Positions 42,950-52,027 of a stretch of 64,000 bases of DNA are shown here, piece after piece. Made by a program: the position numbers and the translations under genes. Under the pieces are notes generated by a model. It searched no databases, was not told the DNA's origin, and saw only the letters and a list, made by a program, of their open reading frames with translations. Each line of letters starts with the position of its first letter. Within the stretch, counting starts at the first letter, position 1. The DNA comes from Tritrichomonas musculus (taxonomy: Eukaryota > Parabasalia > Tritrichomonadida > Tritrichomonadidae): assembly GCA_039105265.1 (NCBI GenBank), contig JAPFFF010000057.1, forward strand, positions 806,001 through 870,000, given 5' to 3'.

Positions 42950-43787
42950 TCATTCATATATGATGGTATTTTATTAAGTTTCTGTAAGAAGTTATTGAAT
43001 TAAATAACATATACAAATATAATTTAAACCACAATGATTTTATAACAATATGCCGAAAAACACCATAACAATAACCAGGAAGTTTTGTGCAGTTTTCTGT
43101 GAAATCAATAAATACATAATACTTTTTAAGAGATTTAGCAGAATTAGTCATTGCTACTTCAAATATCAAATGTTCATGAAACGCATTTAGTTTAATATAA
43201 ATAATTGAGATTTTTATCTTTGAATTAGCAAAATATCAAATTTATGTTTAATCAAAGAATTTGGTCATTAAGAAAAGGTCTAAGCTCTGAGGAGCAAGAT
43301 AAAATTTTGAATGAATGCACATTGTAAAAATCATCACTCATAAAATTTTTTTTTACATTTTTATATCATTTCTCAATATGAAAAGAGTAAATAGAGAAAA
43401 ATAAAATGAAATTTATATAATATATATTAATATATATATTAATTCAAATATAATTTAACAAATTATTAGTTATTATGAAGATAATTTAAAGATATAATTA
43501 TTGATTCTTTTCTTTCATTTTTAAAAATTAATGAAATTTTATATATTTTTTATTTATATTAATACTTTGAGTTTTATAATAATTTTATAAATAATATATC
43601 TAATCATTATAATAAATTTTAAAATTAATATTAAAAATTGTTTTCCAACAATTTTGTTTAAGATATTCCTTATTTAATAATAAAAATTTCTAATTCAATT
43701 TTTTTTTTAATTTGAAGATTGCTATCATTATTTCAAACTTTTTGTTAACTTTATGAAGAGAAACGATAAGGCATTTAATTTGAGTAA
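42950..43787. other. Intergenic, nothing firm
   Basis: AT-rich. A 71-codon minus frame at 42954-43169 and a 27-codon frame at 43244-43327 (MFNQRIWSLRKGLSSEEQDK) have semi-normal composition but no support. Confidence 0.4.
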
Positions 43788-44486
43788 ATGGAAGAAAATT
43801 ATCTTGATTCAGATACGAATGATAATGATAATGACAAAAAAGATGATGACCAAAACGATGGAGAAAAAGATGATAAGAAAGATAATGAATTAATACAATC
43901 TGATGATATTCATTATATACCAAAATATTTAGTATATCGATCAATGAGATTAAAAGCATCTGGAAAATATACATTTCAACTTACTTTAGAGGAAGATCCT
44001 CTTTACTGCTGCAAGTTGAATGGAAAACACCAAAACACCCCAATTCCATTTGGAATTGGAAAAGATTTACCAAAAGATCATACTGCCAAATATATATTGA
44101 CCCCATCAAAAGATTTGAAGCAATACTCTTTAACATGCGATGGAGAAGAAATCTTTTTAGCCCAAATGGAACCAAGTGATCTTGATAATCCTCAAAAATC
44201 CCCAAAAATCATTACAGCTCAATGGACTCCAAAAGAAGGCCAGCAATACCATATGAAAAGCCGTATGCCGGAAAAAACAAGTGATGGAGAATATGTTCTT
44301 GATTTCGAAGAGAGATTTGCTCAGCCGAGTATCAAAAATGCAATCATTTACGATTTGGAGACGGATAAAACTCTAGTGATGATAAGAAGGCTTGATAAAT
44401 GGGAGATGAATTGTGATGCAATTCCAGAATTACCAGATATATTAGTTTTTGCTCTTTTAATTTCAATTAATCTTTGTAAATTTTAG
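43788..44486 (+). CDS. Tubby C-terminal-like domain protein
   Basis: 232 residues. A strongly acidic N-terminus (DTNDNDNDKKDDDQNDGEKD) is followed from about residue 45 by a beta-rich domain resembling Tubby/LURP folds: YLVYRSMRLKASGKYTFQL, YILTPSKDLKQYSLTCDGEE, and the signature-like EERFAQPSIKNAIIYDLE (compare GRVxxxSVKNFQL in Tub) with DILVFALLISIN at the end (Tub ends with the buried FAIALSSFD-type helix). Tubby domains bind phosphoinositides and act at membranes. Assignment rests on motif resemblance only. Start: first ATG, with the acidic segment directly after. Confidence 0.65.
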   Translation: MEENYLDSDTNDNDNDKKDDDQNDGEKDDKKDNELIQSDDIHYIPKYLVYRSMRLKASGKYTFQLTLEEDPLYCCKLNGKHQNTPIPFGIGKDLPKDHTAKYILTPSKDLKQYSLTCDGEEIFLAQMEPSDLDNPQKSPKIITAQWTPKEGQQYHMKSRMPEKTSDGEYVLDFEERFAQPSIKNAIIYDLETDKTLVMIRRLDKWEMNCDAIPELPDILVFALLISINLCKF

Positions 44487-44702
44487 TTTAAATCATTACC
44501 ATATTTTCATTTTATAATATTTGTTATCATTTAGAATTTAATTATTTTTGATAAAATTAGATGTACTTTATTTTTAACAAATATACATAAATTTTAAATC
44601 AAAATAAGACCTTATTCTTGTGTTTATGATATATTCGAATATTTATAAAAAAATAAAATATCAAATAGGAAAGTTTTCTTAATCAGATTAGAAATAAAAT
44701 AA

Positions 44703-45542
44703 CTAATCATGATGAAGCGACTCATTCAAAACTTTAAATGACTCTTCATGGTATGGATCATTCATGTCAATATAATAACGGATATAATCAACATAAAATT
44801 TGACTTCTGATGTAAAAATATTATCATCTATTTTACCTCCCCAACCACCACCGATAGCCATGTTGATGATGAGGAAAAATGGTAAATCATATGGCCATGT
44901 TTTTAAATCTGGATTTGCAGGCTTTTTGTATTGGACTGCCATCTTGTAATCAATATAAAGCTCAACAGAATCTGTTGACCAGGTAAATGTATAATTGTGA
45001 TAAATTGAAGAAGCATTATTTGTGACAAGAGTACCACCTACAGAATATTCAGCATCTTTGGGGTAATTTGGTCCTGCCATATGAAATGTTGACCAGAGAG
45101 TATTGGGATTATTTCCAATATATTCCATCATATCAACTTCACCACACATGGGCCAACTAACAGTGTCTCTATTAATTCCTAATAGCCATAAAGCGGGCCA
45201 TGTTCCTCCACCAGGTGGAACTTTTAATAAACTTTCGAATTTTCCATATAAGAAGTGAACTTTTCCTTGAGATCTTATTGAGCCCGAAGTATAATTATAT
45301 TTACGACCATCAGGAGCTGTAGAATTAAAGTCCCTATGAACTTCTAGGACGAGCTCTCCATTTTCAACACGAGTATTTCTTTGATCGGCGTATGTATAAT
45401 ACTCTTGATTAGTATTTCTAACAAAACCAACTTCATAATTCCAAAAATGAGGATCCGGAAGACCAGTATTATCAAATTCATCACTCCATGCTAACTTCCA
45501 ATTAGGAGCAGAAAAACAAAAGTTTAAGAAAGCAAAAATCAT
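44703..45542 (-). CDS. Secreted glycoside hydrolase family 16 beta-glucanase
   Basis: 279 residues. Short N-terminal signal peptide (MIFAFLNFCFSA) then mature start PNWKLAWSDEFDNTG. GH16 catalytic motif GEVDMMEY: nucleophile E135, D137, acid/base E140. Other landmarks: the substrate-groove WPALWLLG, the GSIRSQGKVHFLYGKFE strand, a metal/sugar-side IGGGWGG near 228 and the FYVDYIRYY end. The enzyme class cleaves beta-1,3(-1,4)-glucans such as laminarin; secreted, for food-polysaccharide or biofilm degradation. The length is typical of a lone catalytic domain, without a carbohydrate-binding module. Similar genes are widespread in bacteria, so acquisition by transfer is possible but not shown here. 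Confidence 0.95.
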   Translation of the reverse strand: MIFAFLNFCFSAPNWKLAWSDEFDNTGLPDPHFWNYEVGFVRNTNQEYYTYADQRNTRVENGELVLEVHRDFNSTAPDGRKYNYTSGSIRSQGKVHFLYGKFESLLKVPPGGGTWPALWLLGINRDTVSWPMCGEVDMMEYIGNNPNTLWSTFHMAGPNYPKDAEYSVGGTLVTNNASSIYHNYTFTWSTDSVELYIDYKMAVQYKKPANPDLKTWPYDLPFFLIINMAIGGGWGGKIDDNIFTSEVKFYVDYIRYYIDMNDPYHEESFKVLNESLHHD

Positions 45543-45943
45543 TTTCTTTGAACCAATTGAAATTGTTTATATTTGTATATATATTTGGTTCATTCTAATA
45601 ACTGATTTATCAAAAATTGTGTTAATTTGAATTGCTTATTTAAATATTAAATCTAGAAAAAATATGATATATCTTGATGAATATCAATTATCACATCAAA
45701 CTTTCCAGATTTTTTCAATATTATTTTGTATTAAATTTAAAACTTTTTAATTTTCTTCAATAATTTATTTATTAAATAAAAATATTCTTTTTTTTTTTTC
45801 CTTTCTTTTTAGCATGGTAAAAAATTGTTATGTTCAACTAAATGATGAAGTTTTATTTGTTCAAATAAAGAAATTTCAACATCGATTTTCTGCATTTCAT
45901 TCATTACTCATTCATGAAAATAAAAATCATTTCAATTTTTGAA
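45543..45943. other. Intergenic between GH16 and the MITE
   Basis: AT-rich spacer. A short frame (near 45814-45950) is cut by the MITE and has no recognised motif. Confidence 0.4.
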
Positions 45944-45951
45944 TTTCTATC

Positions 45952-46855
45952 AGAGGTGAGGCTGCGAAAATTTTTGGTATTTTTTAATAATATTAATACA
46001 TATTATTTTATTCCAGAATTAAATGCTATTTATGATAATTTCACTAATATTTTTTTCAGATTTTTAGCTATAAATCTATTTTTAAAATTGAATAGCATCT
46101 ATCTTATTATAATTTCAATTTTATCTTAATAAAAAAATTCTATTTACTCAAAATAATAAATAATTTAATTATCAATATTTAATATATAGATGTGAATATA
46201 ATATTAAAATCTTCGACTAAGAATTATAAATCAAATAATGATTTTTTATGATTTAACTAACTATAATCATATTATAAGCATGATTTTTTTGGTAAATTAT
46301 TGATAAATATTAAAATAAATACTTATTGTGATGTTGATACCAAAATAAAAACAAATGAAATTATTTAGATATTTGTGAAGTTTACATCATTAACGTATAT
46401 AGAATTATATTCAATATTAAACCTCAATCCTAGCTAAAATTGTAAAAAATTTTTAAAAAATATTTTGATATGTTTGCCAGCACCAGATAAGTTAAGAGAT
46501 AAACTATAGTCATCCCTTTGGTCTTTAATATAGAAGAAAATTTCTCTTTAAATTGAAAAATATTTTTTTGAATTTTGACCAAAAACGCATTCATTGAATA
46601 GCTTTCTTATTAAAAAATAGAGATCATCTATATACAAATGCAATTTAATGGTTGAAAAGAAAAAATAATGACGAATATATGAATTATGACATTTTGAAAT
46701 ATCAATACAATTTCAATTTATTTTGATTAAATCTGAAAAAAAGTATATGATATGAAAAGGTAACAGCACCATAATACTATATTTTTAATTTATTTTTAAT
46801 TTTGTTGATTATTATTCCTAAAAAAGTTCATTTAAAATTTCGCAGTCTCACCTCT
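45952..46855 (+). mobile_element. 904-bp MITE (hAT-like by ends), copy 2
   Basis: Same length and ends as 6481-7384 with a few per cent differences by eye. Flanked by the perfect 8-bp duplication tttctatc (45944-45951 and 46856-46863). The right duplication ends 10 bp before the ATG of the ankyrin-like gene at 46874, so the element has displaced that gene's upstream sequence. Confidence 0.92.
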
Positions 46856-46873
46856 TTTCTATCAAATTTTATC

Positions 46874-49090
46874 ATGGACAATTCATCGAAATTATTTAAA
46901 AATAAGTCAACACTTAATTTATATGCAAAAATTCAAAAAAATCTTTCAAAGTTAAAACCAAATTCTTGCGATGAGGAAATTCAAGCCATATTTAATATTA
47001 TTCCATCAACTTTTTATGATGAAAAACAAAATTTAATTGTACTATGCCAGCTTTTTGGAATGATTGGGAGATATAGACGTCAAATGGGACGAATTACAAT
47101 TCAACTTTTTCAAAATATAATGAATTATATTCAAAAATATTTACAAAATGAGTCATCATTATTCTGGAATATTTTTGGATCTTGTTTTTATTTCAAATAT
47201 TGGATGTACAAAGAAGGACTCATTGACATTGAGCAAATAATATTATCATCTCAGTCTGATAAAACTTCATTAACAGCATCATATTTTTTCCCAGAAATTA
47301 TTGAGCATAACCCAGAATTTTTTTTCAAAGATATCAAATTTAGGTTCCAATGTTTTCAATCTGAATCATCATATTCAACTGACAAAATTGAATTGCTCAG
47401 AAAATTGAGAGAAAAACATTTGACATGGCTCAAAAAGTCAGGCGATTATCATAATGAATTATACAAAGAAATAGAAAAAGATCAGTTGAGACTTTCTATA
47501 AAAACTGATGATATTTCAACTTTTCAAAGAATTCTTTCGCAATCAAATTTGCCAATCGATTCATTCATCAGTGAATCCGTCATTGAGCATTTTCTGAACA
47601 TCCAATTCAACATGCGTTTAATTGACTACGCAGCAAATTATTGTTCATATAAAATTTTTAAATTTTTGCTTTTGAATGGAGCAAAAATTGAGCCATCTTT
47701 AATGAACTTCGTCATCCACTCTGACAGCTACGAAATGTTTCATCAGATTGAATCAAAAATCGGATGGGTTTTCGATTCAATCGGACTGTTGTTTGCAATT
47801 ATCAGCTGGAACTCTGATTTCATCAAATACATAATTGAAAACTATGGATACGATTATTTGCTTGATAACGAAGATGAAGAAGAAGAAAGCAAAGAAAACA
47901 ATGATAATGAAAGCAAAGAAAACAATGATAATGAAAGCAAAGAAAACAATGATAATGAAAGCAAAGAAAACAATGATAATGAAAGCAAAGAAAACAATGA
48001 TAATGAAGCCAAAGAAAACAATGATAATGAAGCCAAAGAAAACAATGATAATGAAGCCAAAGAAAACAATGATAATGAAAGCAAAGAAAACAATGATAAT
48101 GAAAGCAAAGAAAACAATGATAATGAAAGCAAAGAAAACAATGATAATGAAGCCAAAGAAAACAATGATAATGAAAGCAAAGAAAACAATGATAATGAAG
48201 CCAAAGAAAACAATGATAATGAAGCTAATGATAATGAAACAAAAGAAGGCAATGATAATAAAGTCAATGAAGCCAATGACAGCGAAACAAATGATATTGG
48301 CTCAAAAGAAGAAGATACTGATAACGCTGTTGTAACTAAAAATCAGAAAAAGAAAAATCTTTTAATAGATGACTTTTTTGAATTCAAGGAAAGACAAATA
48401 ATTAACATGATTGATAATGCGATATACAGTTATAATTTTAGCTTTTTCAAAACAATCATACTTCCGATTTTAAGAATCAATCCAGAAATCATTGCATTCA
48501 ATTACCAAACAGTTGTTATGAGCAGCATCAATGACATGTCATTTTATTTTCCAAATGAATTTTGTCATTTCCCAGTTTTTGCGAACTTTTTATTCACAGA
48601 AGAAATCAATTCATTACTAAAAAATGCAATTGATAAGAACTATACAGATGCTGTTGAATACTTCATCAAATATCCACTCGTTGACATCAACGAATTGATG
48701 CTTTATGCCTGCTCAAATTATGCCAACACCAAAGTAATCAAAATTTTAAGTACTCATCAAAATTTTGATGTTAATTATCGAAATCGTGCGAGTGGCAACA
48801 ATGCTTTTCAAATTTCAATGGTTAAAGATAATGTTTATGCATTGAAGTTCTTAATTGAAAATTATCCAGACATGGAAATGGAAGATTATTTTGAAGAAGT
48901 TCATTACTGCATTAAAAGCAAACGTTTAATGACATTGAAATTCTTCATAAAATTTCTGATGATCAAAAATAGTGATGAAAAATTTATTCAAATAATTAAT
49001 TCTTATAAAAAAAGATTCATTCAAATCAATTTATATGAATCTTTTGAAAACTGTTTGACAGAAATTATTGATGAAATAAAAAATAAATGA
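46874..49090 (+). CDS. Ankyrin/DUF3447-type protein with acidic low-complexity insert
   Basis: 738 residues from the ATG at 46874 (MDNSSKLFKNKS). The frame extends upstream to 46802, but that part lies in the MITE, so the later ATG is preferred. Helical N-terminal region of the trichomonad ankyrin type (FFPEIIEHNPEFFFKDIKF), then degenerate ankyrin-like pairs (MRLIDYAANYCSYKIFKFLL, FISESVIEHFL) typical of DUF3447. Residues 338-449 are 14 exact octapeptides (E-S/A-KENNDN). The C-terminal ~200 residues have further repeats (AVEYFIKYPLVDINELMLYA, NDNVYALKFLIENYP). Interaction scaffold, cytosolic, no signal. The minus-strand and +1 frames over the octapeptides (47854-48276, 47835-48335) are shadows. 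Confidence 0.88.
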   Translation: MDNSSKLFKNKSTLNLYAKIQKNLSKLKPNSCDEEIQAIFNIIPSTFYDEKQNLIVLCQLFGMIGRYRRQMGRITIQLFQNIMNYIQKYLQNESSLFWNIFGSCFYFKYWMYKEGLIDIEQIILSSQSDKTSLTASYFFPEIIEHNPEFFFKDIKFRFQCFQSESSYSTDKIELLRKLREKHLTWLKKSGDYHNELYKEIEKDQLRLSIKTDDISTFQRILSQSNLPIDSFISESVIEHFLNIQFNMRLIDYAANYCSYKIFKFLLLNGAKIEPSLMNFVIHSDSYEMFHQIESKIGWVFDSIGLLFAIISWNSDFIKYIIENYGYDYLLDNEDEEEESKENNDNESKENNDNESKENNDNESKENNDNESKENNDNEAKENNDNEAKENNDNEAKENNDNESKENNDNESKENNDNESKENNDNEAKENNDNESKENNDNEAKENNDNEANDNETKEGNDNKVNEANDSETNDIGSKEEDTDNAVVTKNQKKKNLLIDDFFEFKERQIINMIDNAIYSYNFSFFKTIILPILRINPEIIAFNYQTVVMSSINDMSFYFPNEFCHFPVFANFLFTEEINSLLKNAIDKNYTDAVEYFIKYPLVDINELMLYACSNYANTKVIKILSTHQNFDVNYRNRASGNNAFQISMVKDNVYALKFLIENYPDMEMEDYFEEVHYCIKSKRLMTLKFFIKFLMIKNSDEKFIQIINSYKKRFIQINLYESFENCLTEIIDEIKNK
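47885..48220 (+). repeat. 24-bp coding minisatellite (14 units)
   Basis: Fourteen 24-bp units encoding E-S-KENNDN or E-A-KENNDN, differing mainly at agc/gcc. The array stays in frame because its unit is divisible by three. Confidence 0.97.
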
Positions 49091-50416
49091 TATTTATTAA
49101 TTTGATTTTTATTTCAATATTTGTTATTTACATAAATTACAAAAACTAGATGAGGATTTTTTTATTAAAATTGTATTTTTGAGAAATTATAATTACTTTT
49201 CAAAACACTATTTATTGGAAATATCCAATCACAATTTTAATAAATACAATTATAAATTTTATTTATTCATTTTTTATTTCATTATCTATAATTTTAAATG
49301 AGATAAATATATTTTTAAAAATGATCTTTTGAAAAAGTTTCAAGAAGAATTATTAATTTAAAATTGATGCTTTTTTCATGTATATTAAGCTGATTAATGA
49401 AATATATATGAATTTAAAAAAATTAAAAAATAGATTGAGAGAAATTTTATAAACATAAATATGAAAATTTTGGAAAATTTACATATATGGCATAAATAAA
49501 AATGAATGCAATTTTGAGAAAACTTTGGTAACTTTTTAAAAGAAGTATCTAAAGTTTTTTAGAAATTTTTAATTTTAACAAGATAGCCGCTTTTTGAGCT
49601 ACGCTCAAAAAGTGTCTTTATCATTTTTTTTTTCGCCAACAGGTCTTTATCATTCCAATTGAATGAAATATTTGAATGGATATATCAGAAAAATTGAGAA
49701 GACTTGCACCCTGAACGACATGGAAAGGTTGTAATTGTGATTAAAAGATCGAAGTAATTATTTAAATAAAATAATCGATTTTGATCATTTGATAATATTG
49801 ATAGAAAAACTTGATTTAGAAATTGCATGTGAATCAGGAAAGTTTAACGAAAGATTATAAAATAAAGATTTATAGCTGGCATCTGGGAAATTAGTTTTTT
49901 ATCTAAAAAAAAAAATATATTTTCTTTTATGATTCAATCAATTTATCAATCATCCAAAATTACAATAATAGTAGTATAAATTATTTCTTTTTATATAATT
50001 ATAAAATCAATATCTCCTTTTCGTATCATTATAAAAATATTTTAAAAAATGAATAAATTGAAAAATTTAATTGAAATTTATTTGGAAATTTGAATTAACC
50101 AAAAATAATAATACAAAAATTCAATTTTCAAGTAAACACTTAAAAGATAAAATATGAAAAATAAAGTAATTTATAAAAAGGAATGAAATAATGAAGAGAA
50201 AATCGGGTCTATAATTTTGTGAGAAATATAAAATTTTTAAAACACTTTTATTTTTATATTGAAATTTTTTTTCTCATAATCAACAGAATATATCTGAGCA
50301 AACAATATATTTCAACCCCAAATATAAAATATTATTAGCCAATTAGCGTTTTTTAATATTTTTCAATACTTTACAAATGGACAACCGCTCTATTTATTTT
50401 TAATTATATAATAGAA
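49091..50416. other. Intergenic with a short perfect hairpin
   Basis: ctttttgagc-tac-gctcaaaaag at 49590-49612 forms a perfect 10-bp stem. Otherwise AT-rich, no gene seen. Confidence 0.5.
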
Positions 50417-52027
50417 ATGGAGGGCATTTTCAACCTGTTTCTAAGAAAATTAAAAAATGAATCATTCCAAAAACAAAATCGTAAATTGTATGCAGTCATT
50501 CAAAACTTTTCTTTCGATATTTTCCTTGATGTCGAAAAAGATTTTAAATATTTGCTCGAAAAAAACAACGATAGCCATATTATTATAATCGATAAATATA
50601 TAGACAACGAATCCGAAAACAAATACGGTGAAGATTTTTATATTATTTGTTTTGAATATTCATTAATAATTATTCGATCCGAAATCATTTCTTACTTTCT
50701 TCCTTTTTTTAATAAAAACAAAGATTCAACGATATATTGCTATTCTGAGAAAATCAAGGATGAACTTCAGCAACTAACTAAAGATAATATATTTCAATTT
50801 TCGACTTCAAAATTTTTCACTCAAATTTCAGATTTTTTAAGCGAATTTGATATTTTTGAAAGAACGAAAGAAGTTAATGATTTTTGGGATACAATTCGAA
50901 GAAGTATTGTTGGATTTTTGCTTATGAAGAGCTACAATAACTCAAAAATTGACAGAACAAATCCAATTCAATTTGATAAACTTTTTCATAAGAATCCAGA
51001 AGCATTTCAATTACGTAAAGATGAGTACATCGAATTAAAACAATTAGGAAATGGAAGTTCTTCTTGGGTTTACCTTATATATCACATTAAACATGAAAAA
51101 ATTTACGCATTAAAATTTTTTTGTTCCAGCGACACTTCTGATAATGAAAAGTTATACAAAAGAGAACTTTACAATTACAACAATCTTAACCATCCATTTA
51201 TCCCACGATTTTTTGGAACATTACAAGAAGGGACAGATAAATGCCTGGTTATTGAATATATTGAAGGAGAAACATTAGATAAAATCAAAGATATGAACAT
51301 TTTCACGAGAGTTCAAATGACCATAAATATCTTGAGAATAATTGAGCACATTCATAGCAACAATTTCATTCATCGAGATTTGAAGAAAAACAATTTCATT
51401 GTAAATAACGATGGAAAAATATTTCTTATCGATTTTGATAGAATGATTTATTCAAAATCAACAACAGAAACCAATGACGTTACACAAGATCTACTGCTCA
51501 CACCACCAGAAATTCAGTTTTCTTTATCAAGCGACATTTTTTTTATTGGCTTAAATATACTCAAACATCTGTTTCCAGATGAAATTTATCATAAATATCC
51601 AAACCTAAAAAAATCACAAGAATTAACCGAAAAATGCATAAATGAAAATCCAGAATTACGACCAAATATTTCAGAACTAATTAATAATTATTATTTAATA
51701 ATGGGTGATCTTTACTCGTATGGACAAGGAGTTAAACAAGATTATAATAAAGCTAAAGAATATTATGAATTATCAGCTCAACGAAATAATTCAGATGCAT
51801 TTATTAATTTAGGAAACCTATATGCAAATGGATATGGAGTTGAACAAGATTATAATAAAGCTATAAAATATTATGAATTATCAGCTCAACGAAATAATTT
51901 AGATGCATTTAATAATTTAGGAAATCTTTATAAAAATGGATATGGAGTTAAACAAGATTATAATAAAGCTAAAGAATATTATGAATTATCAGCTCAACGA
52001 AATAATTCAGATGCATTTATTAATTGA
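50417..52027 (+). CDS. Protein kinase-Sel1 protein, N-terminal portion up to an in-frame TGA
   Basis: 536 residues. Residues 1-195 are the N-terminal region shared with 39629-42949. The kinase domain is about 200-425: GNGSSS (211-216), K233 (ALKFF), LVIEYIEGETLDKI, HRDLKKNN (319-326), DFD (339-341, replacing DFG), and PPE for APE. Catalytic Asp and Lys are kept; the DFG Gly is lost. From about residue 430, Sel1 repeats begin (GDLYSYGQGVKQDYNKAKEYY). TGA at 52025-52027 replaces the TTA (Leu) found at the same place in neighbouring units, and the frame continues past it unaltered. It is a point stop in an otherwise open gene, or a sequencing error in the repeat, or a true short product. Confidence 0.85.
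   Translation: MEGIFNLFLRKLKNESFQKQNRKLYAVIQNFSFDIFLDVEKDFKYLLEKNNDSHIIIIDKYIDNESENKYGEDFYIICFEYSLIIIRSEIISYFLPFFNKNKDSTIYCYSEKIKDELQQLTKDNIFQFSTSKFFTQISDFLSEFDIFERTKEVNDFWDTIRRSIVGFLLMKSYNNSKIDRTNPIQFDKLFHKNPEAFQLRKDEYIELKQLGNGSSSWVYLIYHIKHEKIYALKFFCSSDTSDNEKLYKRELYNYNNLNHPFIPRFFGTLQEGTDKCLVIEYIEGETLDKIKDMNIFTRVQMTINILRIIEHIHSNNFIHRDLKKNNFIVNNDGKIFLIDFDRMIYSKSTTETNDVTQDLLLTPPEIQFSLSSDIFFIGLNILKHLFPDEIYHKYPNLKKSQELTEKCINENPELRPNISELINNYYLIMGDLYSYGQGVKQDYNKAKEYYELSAQRNNSDAFINLGNLYANGYGVEQDYNKAIKYYELSAQRNNLDAFNNLGNLYKNGYGVKQDYNKAKEYYELSAQRNNSDAFIN

Noticed and set aside
42954-43169. 71-codon minus-strand frame
   Set aside because: No motif and no neighbour support; directly abuts the 3' end of the kinase-Sel1 gene.
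46802-46873. Upstream extension of the ankyrin-like gene (24 codons)
   Set aside because: Lies within the 904-bp MITE and its target duplication, so it is an accidental extension.
47854-48276. Minus-strand 140-codon frame (SLSLFSL repeats) and +1 frame (KKTMIMKA)
   Set aside because: Shadows of the 24-bp coding minisatellite in the ankyrin-like gene.
3670-52027. Reassigned stop codons (TAA in the LRR relic, TGA in the Sel1 gene) as an alternative genetic code
   Set aside because: Other long genes here end normally at TAA, TAG or TGA and have none of these in frame; single breaks fit decay or error better.
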